Positions 50,113 through 62,280 of a DNA stretch of 64,000 nucleotides are shown here, piece after piece. The number at the start of each line of letters is the position of its first letter. The first letter of the stretch is position 1. The translations under genes were made by a program, and so were the position numbers. This DNA comes from Panorpa germanica. Taxonomy: Eukaryota; Arthropoda; Insecta; Mecoptera; Panorpidae. The stretch covers positions 16,930,451 through 16,994,450 of the forward strand of contig OY783213.1 of the NCBI GenBank assembly GCA_963678705.1. Reading direction: 5' to 3'. Under the pieces are notes generated by a model. It ran no database searches and was not told where the DNA came from. It saw nothing but the letters and a program-made list of their open reading frames with translations.

Positions 50113-52413
50113 CTAAATTAATTCGTGTAGGAGTTTTGTTAAGGGGGTTGTTTCATATTAAGAAATAATTCTGTCGTCTTGATTCTTTTGCAAGTTAAGT
50201 CCTTAAGAATATATTTACCCACAGACAAAATTTTACATTTCATTCCAAATTTCATAATGGCCTTTTCTGCAGGTGAACAGAAGTTACCGCAAAAATTTGC
50301 GCCAATATTTATGGCAAAATTTAGATACGGATGATGAACTTTAGATACGAATTTCCTACTTGGAAATAACTTAAAATAATACAATAGATTGATTACTGTC
50401 AATTAAAATTATCAATAAGAATACTTTAGCAATATAAAAACTAGTTCATCTGCTGCACAAGGGATGCAATTCAAATTTAACCGCAATTTTCTAGCTACCC
50501 AGCTTATAACATAAAGTTTCTACCGGTTCACGTATTATCTACTAATATTTATGTAAATCCTCGTCACAGCTGTCAAAATGTCATTCTTCAATCTAGAATT
50601 AATCCACCAAACTTAATATCTATTAAACATAACCTCACAAACTAACTTCAATGTTGAACCCTTTCTTTCATTCTTGTGCTAGTATTTAGACGAGTATTTC
50701 TTGGCTTCCGTAATATCCGTTTGCTCTTCTGCCTCTCTGCCCTCTAGTTGTTGCTTTGCTAGCTGTCTGTTCCAGACCGTTGCGTCACGAAGTTGATTGT
50801 TGTAAACAACAATGAGTATTACGCATGCACACGGGGATTTAAAAATGGTTGTGACGTAGTATATTTTTAACGGACTTTTGGAGGTGATTTAAATCGTTAT
50901 TAAACAGTGGTTAATAACAAATTGTTTGCGTGCTTAAACTTATGATTATTTACAAATTGGAATTGTCTTAGAGTTCGTTCAGAGCGCAACCCAATAGAAT
51001 ATATATCTACAGTGGTGTATTAATAAATATAATCGTAAAAGGTTTATCTCATGATAATTTGTACTTATGTAAAACAACTCGAATACACCTTACTCAAAAA
51101 GTCGGCGTCGCAAGAAGCCTGTTGCAAAATAGCATAGGTATTCTCTTCAGTGTGCACTTGGTTTTAAATATGTACATTTTATATATTTTTTCATTTGCTT
51201 GTCACAATAAATTTGTTATATTAATTTTTCTATTATTTTAAATATTCATTAACTTTTAAGTAGAGACGTAAGTGTCTCACAGACACCATGGAGACATATT
51301 TGAACCTTATTTCGTCATTATAAATAATTTGCAACCGCCAAAAAGTGTTAAAACTTATTAATAACTAATTATTAATTAACTATTACTAATTAACTAATTA
51401 GTAGTACTTATCATACTCACCGTCTGTGAGACGCCACATTACCATTAATGACCTATTTTAACGCCGTCATTACTACTGGAAAATTTTCTAGGGGAACAGA
51501 TGAACTGTAAATTTGTAAAATCTGAAAGTTACAGTGCAAATAATGGAACAATTTCGCCTATACCTTATGAAAGTATAAGATTACGTCACGCGACAGAATT
51601 GGTTTCCGTGAAAGGTTGTTAAAGTCTGCAAAACATATTTCTAATATGAAATGTAAACTCACCACGTCACAACGCTGCCCCAACTACCCCAACCTTGCAT
51701 TACGCAAAACCACCCTTCACAGTTCGCATTTTTTTTTAAACAGTACAAGTTAGCTCCTCCCTTAATTCACAATGTCAAATTACATAAAGTAATAGCGTTA
51801 TAAATCCCAATGTATCGATTCAATAAGTCATTTAGGGGATGGGGTTGGGGACGCCCGATAATGATTACAGGGTGATATATTGATTGTTGTGTTATTTTTT
51901 ACTGGTTTATTAGACACTGTCGATTGTTAACGACTATTGTTGAATCAACTTTATGATATGCGATTAAAATTATGACAATAACAAATAACGTGGATTAAAA
52001 CGAGATTCACCTAATCTGTAGAAATTGCTTTATAGGAAATAAAGTGAAATGTAAGATATTGTTGGTAACGTGATAATCGGATGAAAGATTAAGATGTTAT
52101 TAATATAGCAGTGAGTTAAAAAAGAATGTATGCTTCATAATCACACACCACAATAATGTGTCAATAAACTAATCGCGCGAAAGTAATGACCAGACGAAAT
52201 AGTTTAAATAGTCAATATTAGTCATAAAAAGGATCTAAATGTATTAAAAATTACTAATCCATCGGTATCATGCACGTTTTCTATATTCTATGAATTGCCA
52301 TCTCTTTTATACAACGGAGAGTAAAACTCAAACCACTCAAACTTCAAATACTACTTAGAGCAAAGTTTTAATTTTATAAAGATGAAAAACAAAGATTAAT
52401 AACTGCTATGCCT
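50113..52413. other. Intergenic, no gene seen
   Basis: AT-rich. Includes an aattaacta/attagta low-complexity patch near 51355-51410. No gene, RNA or known repeat was recognised. Confidence 0.5.
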
Positions 52414-52462
52414 TCGTTTTCGATCTCCGAATCAGAGTTATATTTTCTGGGCTTGGTTATGA
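52414..52462 (+). repeat. B-box-like module, copy 2
   Basis: ttcgttttcgatctccgaat, then agttatattttctgggcttg. The same order is seen at 47341 and 52945. It resembles the promoter part of a tRNA-derived SINE. Confidence 0.4.
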
Positions 52463-52565
52463 AAGAAATGGATATAATTAAAAGGTAAAAGTTATGCACT
52501 AAAAGGCTTGATTAGCATTCGAAGAGATATGGAAAATAATAAACAATAATAAAGTACAGTTTTCC

Positions 52566-52832
52566 TTTAATAGAAGATATTCTTCTTCTAGGATAGACAG
52601 AATATACATTTCAAAAGAAGTAAGGGATGCAATAAAGGAGATTCCAGTGGAGGCGATTTCTATTTCGGATCATATTGCAGTTATTGTTAAGATATAAACA
52701 AATGAACCCATAAAGATACAAGGAAAAGGATATTAGTAGTTAAATAATGAAGTTATTAAAGAAACACAGAGAGAAGAATTTAAAATAGATTGGGAAAAGT
52801 TGAGAAATAGAAAAACAAAAGTAAGTTCTACC
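52566..52832 (+). mobile_element. Decayed non-LTR retrotransposon fragment (endonuclease end)
   Basis: One reading frame encodes SRIDRIYIS and, 25 residues on, SDHIAVIV. The SDH-x-AV motif is the C-terminal catalytic part of the AP-like endonuclease of LINE elements. After a TAA at 52695 the same frame continues with GKGY, two TAG codons (52734, 52737), then LNNEVIKE and WEKLRN, a layout seen between the endonuclease and reverse transcriptase of many LINEs. Three in-frame stops show it is dead. Clade not assigned. Confidence 0.75.
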
Positions 52833-52944
52833 CATACTCGTATTTATAAATTATAAATTAAATTGTTAATTAATATAACAAATTATATTACTAATTGTGA
52901 ATCCACAGTGGATGAGAGTATTTATGCATGACGTTGTTTGGTGC

Positions 52945-53130
52945 TTTTTCGGGTTCGATCTCTAGACCACTGCTATATTTTCTGGGTTTGGTTCCCCGTA
53001 AACATTTTGGAGTCACTTTGCCATTATATTGAAGATCATTTACAGTTCAGTTTCTCAGTTTCGGCTACAAATGGCGAAACACTCCATCTGTCGGAATACA
53101 AATGAAGATAAAGTTGGTGCAAACTATAAT
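52945..53130 (+). repeat. Dispersed repeat family, copy b, with B-box-like head
   Basis: The head gggttcgatctctagacc and tgctatattttctgggtttg runs directly into cattttggagtcactttgcc (53003), then tcatttacagttcagtttct, atggcgaaac and tgtcggaatacaaatgaaga. It is the most complete copy. A tRNA-type B box upstream of a conserved body suggests a SINE. Confidence 0.6.
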
Positions 53131-56100
53131 TGAAGTGAAATAGTGATAGAAAAGTCACAAAACTAGACGCTTCACCACATTCAAAAAGAGGCAAACCAAA
53201 AATTTTAAAATTGAGTTCACAAGCCAATTTAGAGACGCATTTGTGCTTGTCTGGGTTCTTTATCACGGGGAAAATCACCGTGAATTTATCATAATAAAAT
53301 TATACAAAGTTCTTTATCCACTCCTTATATATTTCCTTATCTGTTCATAGTTCACAAATGGCGCGCAATTTAAAATTCCAGGTACTATTGGAACAAAATA
53401 ATTTATTTACCTCGTTTGCTGTACTTGCGGACGCCCATGACTCATTCTATGAGATAGGACAACTTATTATTGCACAGTGCAAACAAGTTATAAAAGTTTT
53501 CAAAATTCGTTGGGAATAAATACGCGTGGCTTGTTTCGGATTAATGTCCAAAATTCAATATTTCTCTAAGATACCAGGTGTCTCTTATAAAGCGTAAAAG
53601 CTAAACACAAAAGAACGGAGATTTGAACCCAACCCCAGTGCCTTAGGTATTAGAGATTTCTCTTAAAGGTACGATATTTAGAGAAATACAATAAAATGTT
53701 AAAATCAACACAGCACAGTGTAAGTTCCTTGAAAGAGAACATGAAATTTTGACAATGACGAATTGTTATAAAAAAATATATAATAAAGAAAAATCTGAAG
53801 ACAGTATACGCGTGCCTTGTCCCGGTGGTGTTTTTTTATAACGGACAATTTTTATGCTGATCAGATTTTAGAATATTTTACAAACTTTATAAAACTGACT
53901 TTTATTATAAAAAATGTACAAAGAAATTGTATTCAAAGAACAAAATCCGATAATATTTTGAAAGAAAAGATATACATCGTTTATAAATTGATTATGGATT
54001 CTTAATTCAATTAGAATTTAGTATTATTATAAATTTAAGTTAAGCATCTGATTATAAAAAAGATAATTTGAGTAGCTTTTGATTCGTCTTAGACTGCTCA
54101 AACCCAATTCTCTTTCCTTAACTAGAGAAGTTCATTTAATACTCGACAAGGAAGTGTAGTGTGACAGAGACAGAAATAAAAAGCAAATAGAAGTTAATAT
54201 ATACGTATCAGTCATTGCTAAACTTCCTGTTTGCTCTTTCCCAGGTCATTCCAAGTTGGCCCTTGGCCCTTGTCCTTAACAGATGATATATCCTATCCTA
54301 TTGCTAATGTTCCTACATGTGACTGAGCAACTTAAAACAATTTCTGCAAAGAAAAACATTTTCCAGCCGTGCAGAAAGTTAATTAGTTGATGAATGTGAT
54401 TGACAGCCTGTAATTAAGTCTATGAAAGATCTGAAGAACATGGAGGGTACACTCAGAGGTTTTGATTTATATGTGCGTATGTTTATGTGATTTAGAACAA
54501 TAAGTTAATTGAAAATTGCGCTAATTAATCAAATAGAAGTTTAAAAAATACAACAACAGAACAATCGATATCCGCATAGAACCACGTACGTCAGCACGGC
54601 AAAGCATTGTGGAATAGGAATACACGAATACAGATATGCGTGTATCATTTACGGTGGAACATACTCTAGCAGACCACAAAATCAAAAATATTTGCACAAT
54701 CATGTACTGAGTCGTAAATTTAAATTATTTTTCAAACAATTTCAGGACTAAGTAACTATACCGAGTAATTAAATTGAAAGTCATAAACCCAATGCAGTCA
54801 TCTGCTGTTTCCTGTTCCTGTTCCGCGTGGTATATTGGTGTTCATGTACCCGTACATGTCACATCTGACAATACCGAAATACAAAATATTCAAATGTGTT
54901 TCCCAAATACAAAAACACCGGTGACGGGGACACATGTTCCGAGAGGCAGTGGCAACTACTAAAGCAAAGCTGCTAAAGTCTTAAGGAAATCACAACCACT
55001 GAGCGGAAAGCGTGGGTTCAAGATCAAAAGGTGGATTCACAGTCTATGGGAAGGGGAAGGAGGGAACGAGGAAGTAAATAGAACAACCACCTGGTGGTGC
55101 AGCCACGTGCTACACGTCTTGAGATTTCTGAGGAACCACTGCTGATGCCTGACTGCCTGAGAATATGACAACTGGGACAACAATATGTAAGAAACTGCCA
55201 GGGTTGAATTGGATTGGTTTATACATAATATATTTGCGACATAATTTTGACAAAAAAAATTGAAGTAGTACAAGCAATTATTTTTAATTTAAATGACAGC
55301 GCTTTAAATATGTATTTTGCCTGTTGCACAGACGAATATAACGTCTAGAACATAAAGACCAATTTCCACTTACTGCTTTTAGAATTAATTTAAGGTTTTA
55401 ACCTTAAAGCCTCATTTTCACTCACTGTTTTGATATTTAATTTACTGTTTTTATTTAATATCTTAAATTATTAAAATTTATTCTCTTCATTTTTATTTTC
55501 TTAGCTACCCAGTTCGACCCTGAATCTACCCCAATACAAGTCATTTTCAGCCCAAAAACAGATTGGAATACATTTCTCCATATGGTAAAGTTAATTCATT
55601 CATTCACCACTATGCTACTCTGATTGTACTATGTGGTATTAATATATAATTTAAATCTTTGATGTTCTTTTTTTGTGCAATGAGAAAGTTTAATACACAG
55701 GTGTTTGCAACCACAGGGATATAGATGGACAATTGATGGTTTTATTATTTTGATTGTTTATTACACCAGTCATCAGTTCCAATACCACCGAAATACATAC
55801 ATACATACATATTTTGTTTGTCATAAGATGTTTTGATTTTGCCTTTTTTGAAATACCTATAGTGACATCTCTATGAATTTACCTGAACTAATATCACCAT
55901 TAATAATATTTATGACATAAAAATGTTGAAATGCCCTTTTTAGATGATCAGATGAGATTCGGATTCAGAGAAAGTGTTTGATTATCGTATGTTTAAACAA
56001 TAAAATCAAAAAGCAGATCGGAAAGGAGGCGGAAATCTGATCTGTTCTGAGACTGTATTCCTGAATTTCGTTCATTAGTAATGCGATGGAAAATTGTATG

Positions 56101-57654
56101 AAACTTGTGGAGAAAAAGAAAAGGAGGTCTTTCACATTAATAGTGAAAGTAAATCAAGTATGGCGCCCAGAGCAGATCGATTCGATTTAAGTTTTTAGTT
56201 TTTAGAAAATCGTATAGAATTTGGTGAAAAGGAGAATTAGTTTTAGATATATCATTAGCGCGCGAAATTTCGGAATACAATCACTCATCGTTTAAAACGA
56301 ATAAGGCTGGACTCACGTTGGAACCGAATACGTGTGTCTTTCTCGGATTCACAAGTTCAGACATAGCAGTGCGACAAAGATATGGTTTATAAGAGTTAAT
56401 CTGAGACTGTAGATTTAATACAATTGATGTAAAAAGAAAGAAACTGTCAACACTGTACTTTTCTGTAACTTATAAGAAATTTATCAAAACATTTTATGTG
56501 AATAGAAGAGCTTATAAGCGCCATAATAACAAACCCATAAAAACATTTTTATGGGCATGTGTCATTAAACTTGATTTATTTCCTTCAGAACGATTTCAAT
56601 CTGAACTTTATTTGAATTATAAAATAGATTGAAAACAATCAATATAAATACAAAATACTAGAATTGATAAACAAACCCTTTTTATTACATAAAGCAATTT
56701 AAAATCGATATTATACAACAATTTAATATATAATAATATAATAGTTTTAATAAAATATAGGAATTCCAATTAAAATGCAACTTTAATCTAATTCTATCCA
56801 ACGCAACTCTATTGTGTTGTTACCCCGACTACAATATCAGTTTTTCATACGCTTACTATTTATTGTTAATTTCAATTAATTTTCTCATAAACTTTGAGTT
56901 CAATATCACATTTATGAACTCTACGCCGACGATAATCAAGCTTCTAGTAAGAGTCATTTTGAATCAAAAAGATGTCGTTAGTGTGTTAAAGTATCACAAT
57001 TGCAGAGCTGAATAGTCTGAAAATATGTGTTCTATCTAGTCAAAATTCTACTTGATTATATTTACTAAACCTTTTCGTTTCTAATTAGTTTCTACATTCA
57101 ATGTTGCAAGTGATTATTGCTTGTTTTAAAGTATTCACTGAGAAAATTAATTAGTTTATTGTTTTAGTAAATTAAATGAATATGCTAAAACTAATTTGTG
57201 AATTAATCGGCCTTTGGTTTTACGTACTTATTAAATGAAAACATAAACATTGTACACTGTTATTACAGATAAAACTATAATACAATTACCATTACCATAA
57301 TGGGGGAATATAGGTCATGTTTACATTTTATTTATAACGAAGTGGGTTATTATAATTGGTGTAAAATCTCATTTAAGTGTATTTATACGTATATTCTTGT
57401 GAGTAGAGGCATACGCCGACTTTATACTTCTTCTGCGCATTTAGGACTTTATATTTAAGTGAGCTTTTGGTGTTTGTTCACCTAGACTAGTTACAAATCT
57501 CAGAAATGTATCTCTAAACACATGTATCTCACAAAGTTGAAAAAACTGGTCATAAACTACGTGGTTAAAGGGGGGAGTTAGAGTGAAAATACGTAACTTT
57601 TGACATTTATTAGTTATTTGGCATAATTAATAGACTTGTTTAGCTCTCTCGGAC
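53131..57654. other. Intergenic, no gene seen
   Basis: Lies between the two LINE fragments, but I could find no reverse transcriptase core (no YxDD context) in it. Has a (CATA)n microsatellite at about 55792-55810. Otherwise AT-rich and unassigned. Confidence 0.45.
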
Positions 57655-58022
57655 ATCAAGACTTTCTCAATTTTTAAGGATTGACCTTATGGGAACATCA
57701 GACTTTATAAATGTGGAGAAGGGGTAGCCGATCCAGAACATTTGATCTTTCAATATATAGGAACGGAGTCCTGCAGAAATAATTTATACAGAATTATGGT
57801 AGAAAATAGAGTGGTGTTGCCAACGAGTATGCAGGAACTACTAAGAAAGCAAAAGTGGCCGTTGTGCTTAGTGATAGACAGGATATGGAATATAGCGGGT
57901 TTAAAATTAGAGGTCTAATAATAAATAAAATGTAAATATGTAAATTGTAAAGAAAATGTATTAACAACGGCGAAATAAGGACCGTGGTCCTAGGGAGCCC
58001 GTAAATTATTAATAATAAATAA
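57655..58022 (+). mobile_element. Decayed non-LTR retrotransposon 3' end
   Basis: Frame 57709-57918 encodes KCGEGVADPEHLIF, then VLPTSMQELL and WNIAGLKLEV before TAA. This looks like the Cys/His-knuckle C-terminus of a LINE ORF2. The upstream part (DLMGTSD) is in another frame, so it is frameshifted. It is followed by a 3' UTR with a GGACCGTGGTCC hairpin and an A/T-rich tail (57998-58022). Same strand as the fragment at 52566, but they need not be one element. Confidence 0.65.
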
Positions 58023-59298
58023 GTAGCCTATGACAAATATGGTTCCGATTACGCTGAAGTTTAAAATTATTTACGCATTCTACCTATATGGCGTACATAT
58101 GGCAATACTTCTTGGATTTAAATTGGCAAAAAAATAGCAATAGTATAACATACTGCTGAGGACAGAGTCTGTAAACATTATAATCCAGTTAAACATACAC
58201 AAAGTGACATGGCACTTAAAGTGTTTTGAATAATTAACACACAATACATACAAAAACATCTTGTACAGCACATGCCAAAGCCTGGCCAGGTTTATAAAGC
58301 CTGTATAAATATCTTTGAAAATAGAATACAATAAATTAAGTATAGAAAACTTAAAAAACAGAAAGATAAATAATAGAATTGATGAAATAAAATCGAACAT
58401 GTCTTTACAGGCTTTGTTATTTAGACACAAAAAAAGAAAATGTGCATAAATACACCAGTGCAGCAGTGATCGCATTCAACAAGTATTAAGGTGGTTCTAT
58501 CGAAATAAAAAAATATATAATAATAACAATACAACCCTGTATCGTGTTGAAGAGGGTTGCAACTAGCACGCGCCTAGAGCTGCAGCTGTCGTTTAATAGA
58601 AGTGCAAAATTACTAACCTATAATATAGCTATCTTACTTCAATATAAATATAAAAATAGATTAGTTGGAAGAGTATAGCATAGTGAAATATAAAACGCGG
58701 GCTTCTGTATGTTATTCTTTTTGTAGGGGAGGGGATATGAGGGGTTGAAAATATAAGTTATCTTAGGATTAGCGAATGTAGCACGCAGCACGTGCTGGAG
58801 GATATCAGCTGCTGCAATTTGGCCCAGGAAACTAAATCATTGTATACTTAAATCCAACCGGAACTAAAACAAGAATAAATGACTCAAAATGTACCATACA
58901 TATTATGCAATTCTATTATATAAATATATGTAAGTGGATCAGATGAGATGGTACGCCTCGAACGCCTACATGTGTTCCAGAAGGTGGAAGGTGGTTGCAC
59001 GTGCTGAGCCGAAGATTTACGTATTCCTGAATATTGGAAATTGAATATGCGGAAAGTGTTTCCTTCCTGTTGAATGTTAGGTGGTTCCTAATGATTTGCC
59101 AAATAAATATGGGTACCTATCATGTTTCAGTTCAACTAAAAGCACAACTAAGATTTATTTTAATAATTGAAATGCATTATGATATGTTCTTTTTATTTAA
59201 AAGTGGCCTATTTTGGGTAATAGAGATACCTCGTACACTCAATACAACTTAAGTGCATGGATTATGCCGTACCAGGTGCATGGCTTAAACCGGTTTAC
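58023..59298. other. Intergenic, no gene seen
   Basis: AT-rich. The 131-codon minus-strand ORF at 58080-58475 is Phe/Leu/Tyr-rich with no domain, as expected from AT-rich DNA. Confidence 0.5.
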
Positions 59299-59691
59299 CA
59301 CCAGAGAAACAGTTCAATAAAACACGAACAAAAACTTTTTTTTTTTGAACAAAAACACCAATGTTTTCACCAAAGAGACAGTTCTTAAAAAACTGTTTTA
59401 CTAAACAAAACACATTCCCATCTGGAGTAGGTAAGATCAAAGGAAAACACGTTTGTTGTTGTTTTTTAGTCTGCTTAGTTTGAACACGCAGTTTTGTTTT
59501 TTGTGAACATTTGCGCTTGTCAGTTGTTGTTTATCATGTTTATAACTTTTATAGGACAAACAAAAAAACACTAAAAACAAAACCAATCTGTTCACTATGA
59601 ACAGTCTCTTTTCGAAAAACAAAACTATTTTAAAATAAAACATAACATGTTTTTTAACAACAAAACTGTTTTCAAAACTGTCTCTCTGGTG
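59299..59691. mobile_element. Foldback / MITE-like element with nested inverted repeats
   Basis: The left end CACCAGAGAAACAGTT is matched by the right end, whose reverse complement is CACCAGAGAGACAGTT (15 of 16). A second, inner pair (aaagagacagttc near 59372 and its complement near 59605) makes the 393-bp block a long imperfect palindrome rich in aaaca/tgttt. No ORF and no clear target-site duplication. Confidence 0.65.
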
Positions 59692-62059
59692 TCAAAATTG
59701 GCATTAATAAATATGACTACTGCCTTGGGTGCCGGGAAGATTACGTTCAGAGAGGAGCATGCTCAGTGTTCTTAGGAAAATGGTAGAGAACACTGAAGTG
59801 GAGGACACTGAATTCATTGAACAACCAAAAAGACATACATTTTTATTCAAACACACACTTTGTTACCGATTGTTAGGGCATTATTTCAATTCTCGGCTGC
59901 GATTTCTTTATTTCAAATTTAACAAATCCTAAAAGTGATTAATCTTATTGAGATAATTTGTTTCTCATTTAGTAAATAAAAATAAGCTTTCATTAAAAAC
60001 GAGGTTAGCACTCATACGAGCCAACGATTAAAAAAGCGCGTTAAGTGAAACACTGATAACAGAAATTGCGTTTGTTTTAAGATTAGTGAAGCGTAACTAC
60101 AGTCCACACTATAAGTAATACATCTCTAATCAGCGTTCGAACGAGTAACGAGTTTATAGTGTAGCATTTGTACAATTAATTAAAATTTAATCACAAACAT
60201 AAATCAAACAAAATTAATTAAATTGGATTTAAGAAAATGATTTTATTTACATTTGGAAATAGTGATTTTGTAGAATAGTTTTCTGTAATTCTTTTCGATC
60301 TTGATTTACTGATACACTTACTTGATGATTTAATTAAGTAATATTGTTACGTCTTATGACCAAGAAAGTATTAAAGATTTCGCAAGCAATTATTCTGATT
60401 CTCCCTCATGAGCACCTACCACGTCGCCAGAGTTGCAAACATGAAAGACTCGTTCTACAAGTTAAGTTCTATTCTTCTGCAAACTACAAAACAGTAGCTA
60501 GTGCCGCTACTATTATTACATAAATCTAAATTGTTGTTATTTATATAAAGCATACGTTAACACACACATTGACACACTCGTGTATGTGTGCGATATTACA
60601 CAAGTATTGTCGTAAGCCCCATGCGGCTGGATATAGTCATAGCAAATAAATGTATAATGTTTTAAATTTGAAATTTATGATGTGTATCAAATCAGCAATA
60701 ATCGAATAATTTATAATGCCTGAGTATATGAACTTAAAGCAAACAAACGTGGATGGAGATGGAGATGGAGAAGGAGACTGAGATGGAATTGGCATCGTGT
60801 GAAATACACTCATTTGGATATCAAATGATGCACACTCTGCTACAACCACAATAGAATGTGTGATGTGAACGTAATAGAAGCTGGTTCACGATTGCAGTGT
60901 AATTTATAGCTAGTCAACAAAATAGTGAAAAAGTATTAATAATTGAAATACAAGTTTTTCGGTCCAAAAATAGACGTTGCATTAATACAAATTTGTCACA
61001 ATTGTCATAAAAATATTCTTTAAACGTTTTAATACGACAACGTGACAACATACATCAAAAGTAAATGAACAGTAACTGAAAATATTGAACAAAGAAGAAA
61101 ACTATAAAAATAAGTCATTGTCACGTTCGTAATAACTATATATAAGATTTTAATAGACTCAACTGCATTGTTCAAAATATAAAGTCACAGAAGTATCACA
61201 AACAATAAGAAAGTACGAGTAAATGTTACACGTGAAACTGTGTCTCTGTTATGAGAAGACAGCTGGTCAGAGGATGGAAGATTCCCAAGCTAAAAGTAAC
61301 TAAAACCTTGGAACTACCTTCTCAGGCTCAAACGATCTTATTTTCTCGCATGGATTGTTACTTACACCTCTCTTCCTTCCACCCCCGAGTAGAACAGATG
61401 TTTGGTGTACAATACCGACCACTTATATCGATACCTATATTTAAAGAAAATAGATGATGATATATCTCTCTCTTTCTAACAGGTATTCTTTACGAATGTT
61501 AGACAGTGAAAGGTATATATTACTTTGATGAAAGATGCAGGATATTAACACAAGATGTTATGTTCGTTGATCCATCAAAAATTTGGTACATCTTTCATTT
61601 ATACAAAAATTGGAAAGACGTATGGCTCGTGCCGGCTGTTCTCTCTAATGCTTCCGTCTTTCTAGGTTCTGGATTCATCTCAGGAATCAGGGAATCAGGG
61701 GAATCAGGGGACCACAGGTCAATGACAGTAATTTATTATTTTACCAACATTTTTGCTAAAATTGTTTAGCAGATGTTTAGATACTTCGAAGTATAAAAGG
61801 TGTTTTGACTTTTAATATAACATATTATTTTTCTATTTGAAAATAATTATGAAATGATGGTATTTTTAGCAAGATGTTTTTTCGTAAATACTTGACCCAA
61901 TGTTTCGCAAGGCAGATGTGTTAGGTAAGCTATAAAATGCAAGAATACTATAGTGAGGGGGGGGGGGTGCATGGCAACCTGTTCGTGTATCGTTTATAAG
62001 TTATTACTTAGCAAAGTGTTCAGAAGATGAAGCCGCAAATCAGAGAATACGATACGGTA
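59692..62059. other. Intergenic, no gene seen
   Basis: AT-rich. Simple repeats: ggagat near 60752-60790 and ggaatcag at about 61681-61710, plus a G10 run near 61957. No gene recognised. Confidence 0.5.
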
Positions 62060-62280
62060 TTAAGGTACCCGTCCACTTATCAGCATGGAAGTCATTGCAG
62101 GCATCGCATTATGTATTCTTTGCATGGCTGCTCATACAAGTGCGTCCACTGTTCAGTATAGTATGCGGACGGAAGTGGCTGGCAGCATTTTTGCTGATTT
62201 CATCATTCTCTTGCATGGAAACATCAAATATTATTGATACACATGCGTCCATGTATCAGCATCGACGGTGTGTGTCAAAC
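62060..62280. repeat. Block with repeated cgtccact...cagcat motif
   Basis: Variants of the motif occur at 62068 (ccgtccacttatcagcatgg), 62134 (gcgtccactgttcag) and 62243 (gcgtccatgtatcagcatcg). A close relative lies far away at 34825 (gcgtccactgaccagcatgg). Probably a diverged non-autonomous transposon. Confidence 0.45.

Noticed and set aside
53036-53278. 80-codon minus-strand ORF with DRWSVSPFVAETEK
   Set aside because: It is the translation of dispersed repeat copy b; related frames arise from other copies.
53595-53650. B-box-like ggttcaaatctcc on the minus strand
   Set aside because: No A box at a suitable distance and no cloverleaf pairing, so too weak to call a tRNA relic.
58080-58475. 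131-codon minus-strand ORF
   Set aside because: Composition (Phe, Leu, Tyr, Ile, Cys) is what AT-rich DNA gives by chance; no domain or splice-linked neighbour.
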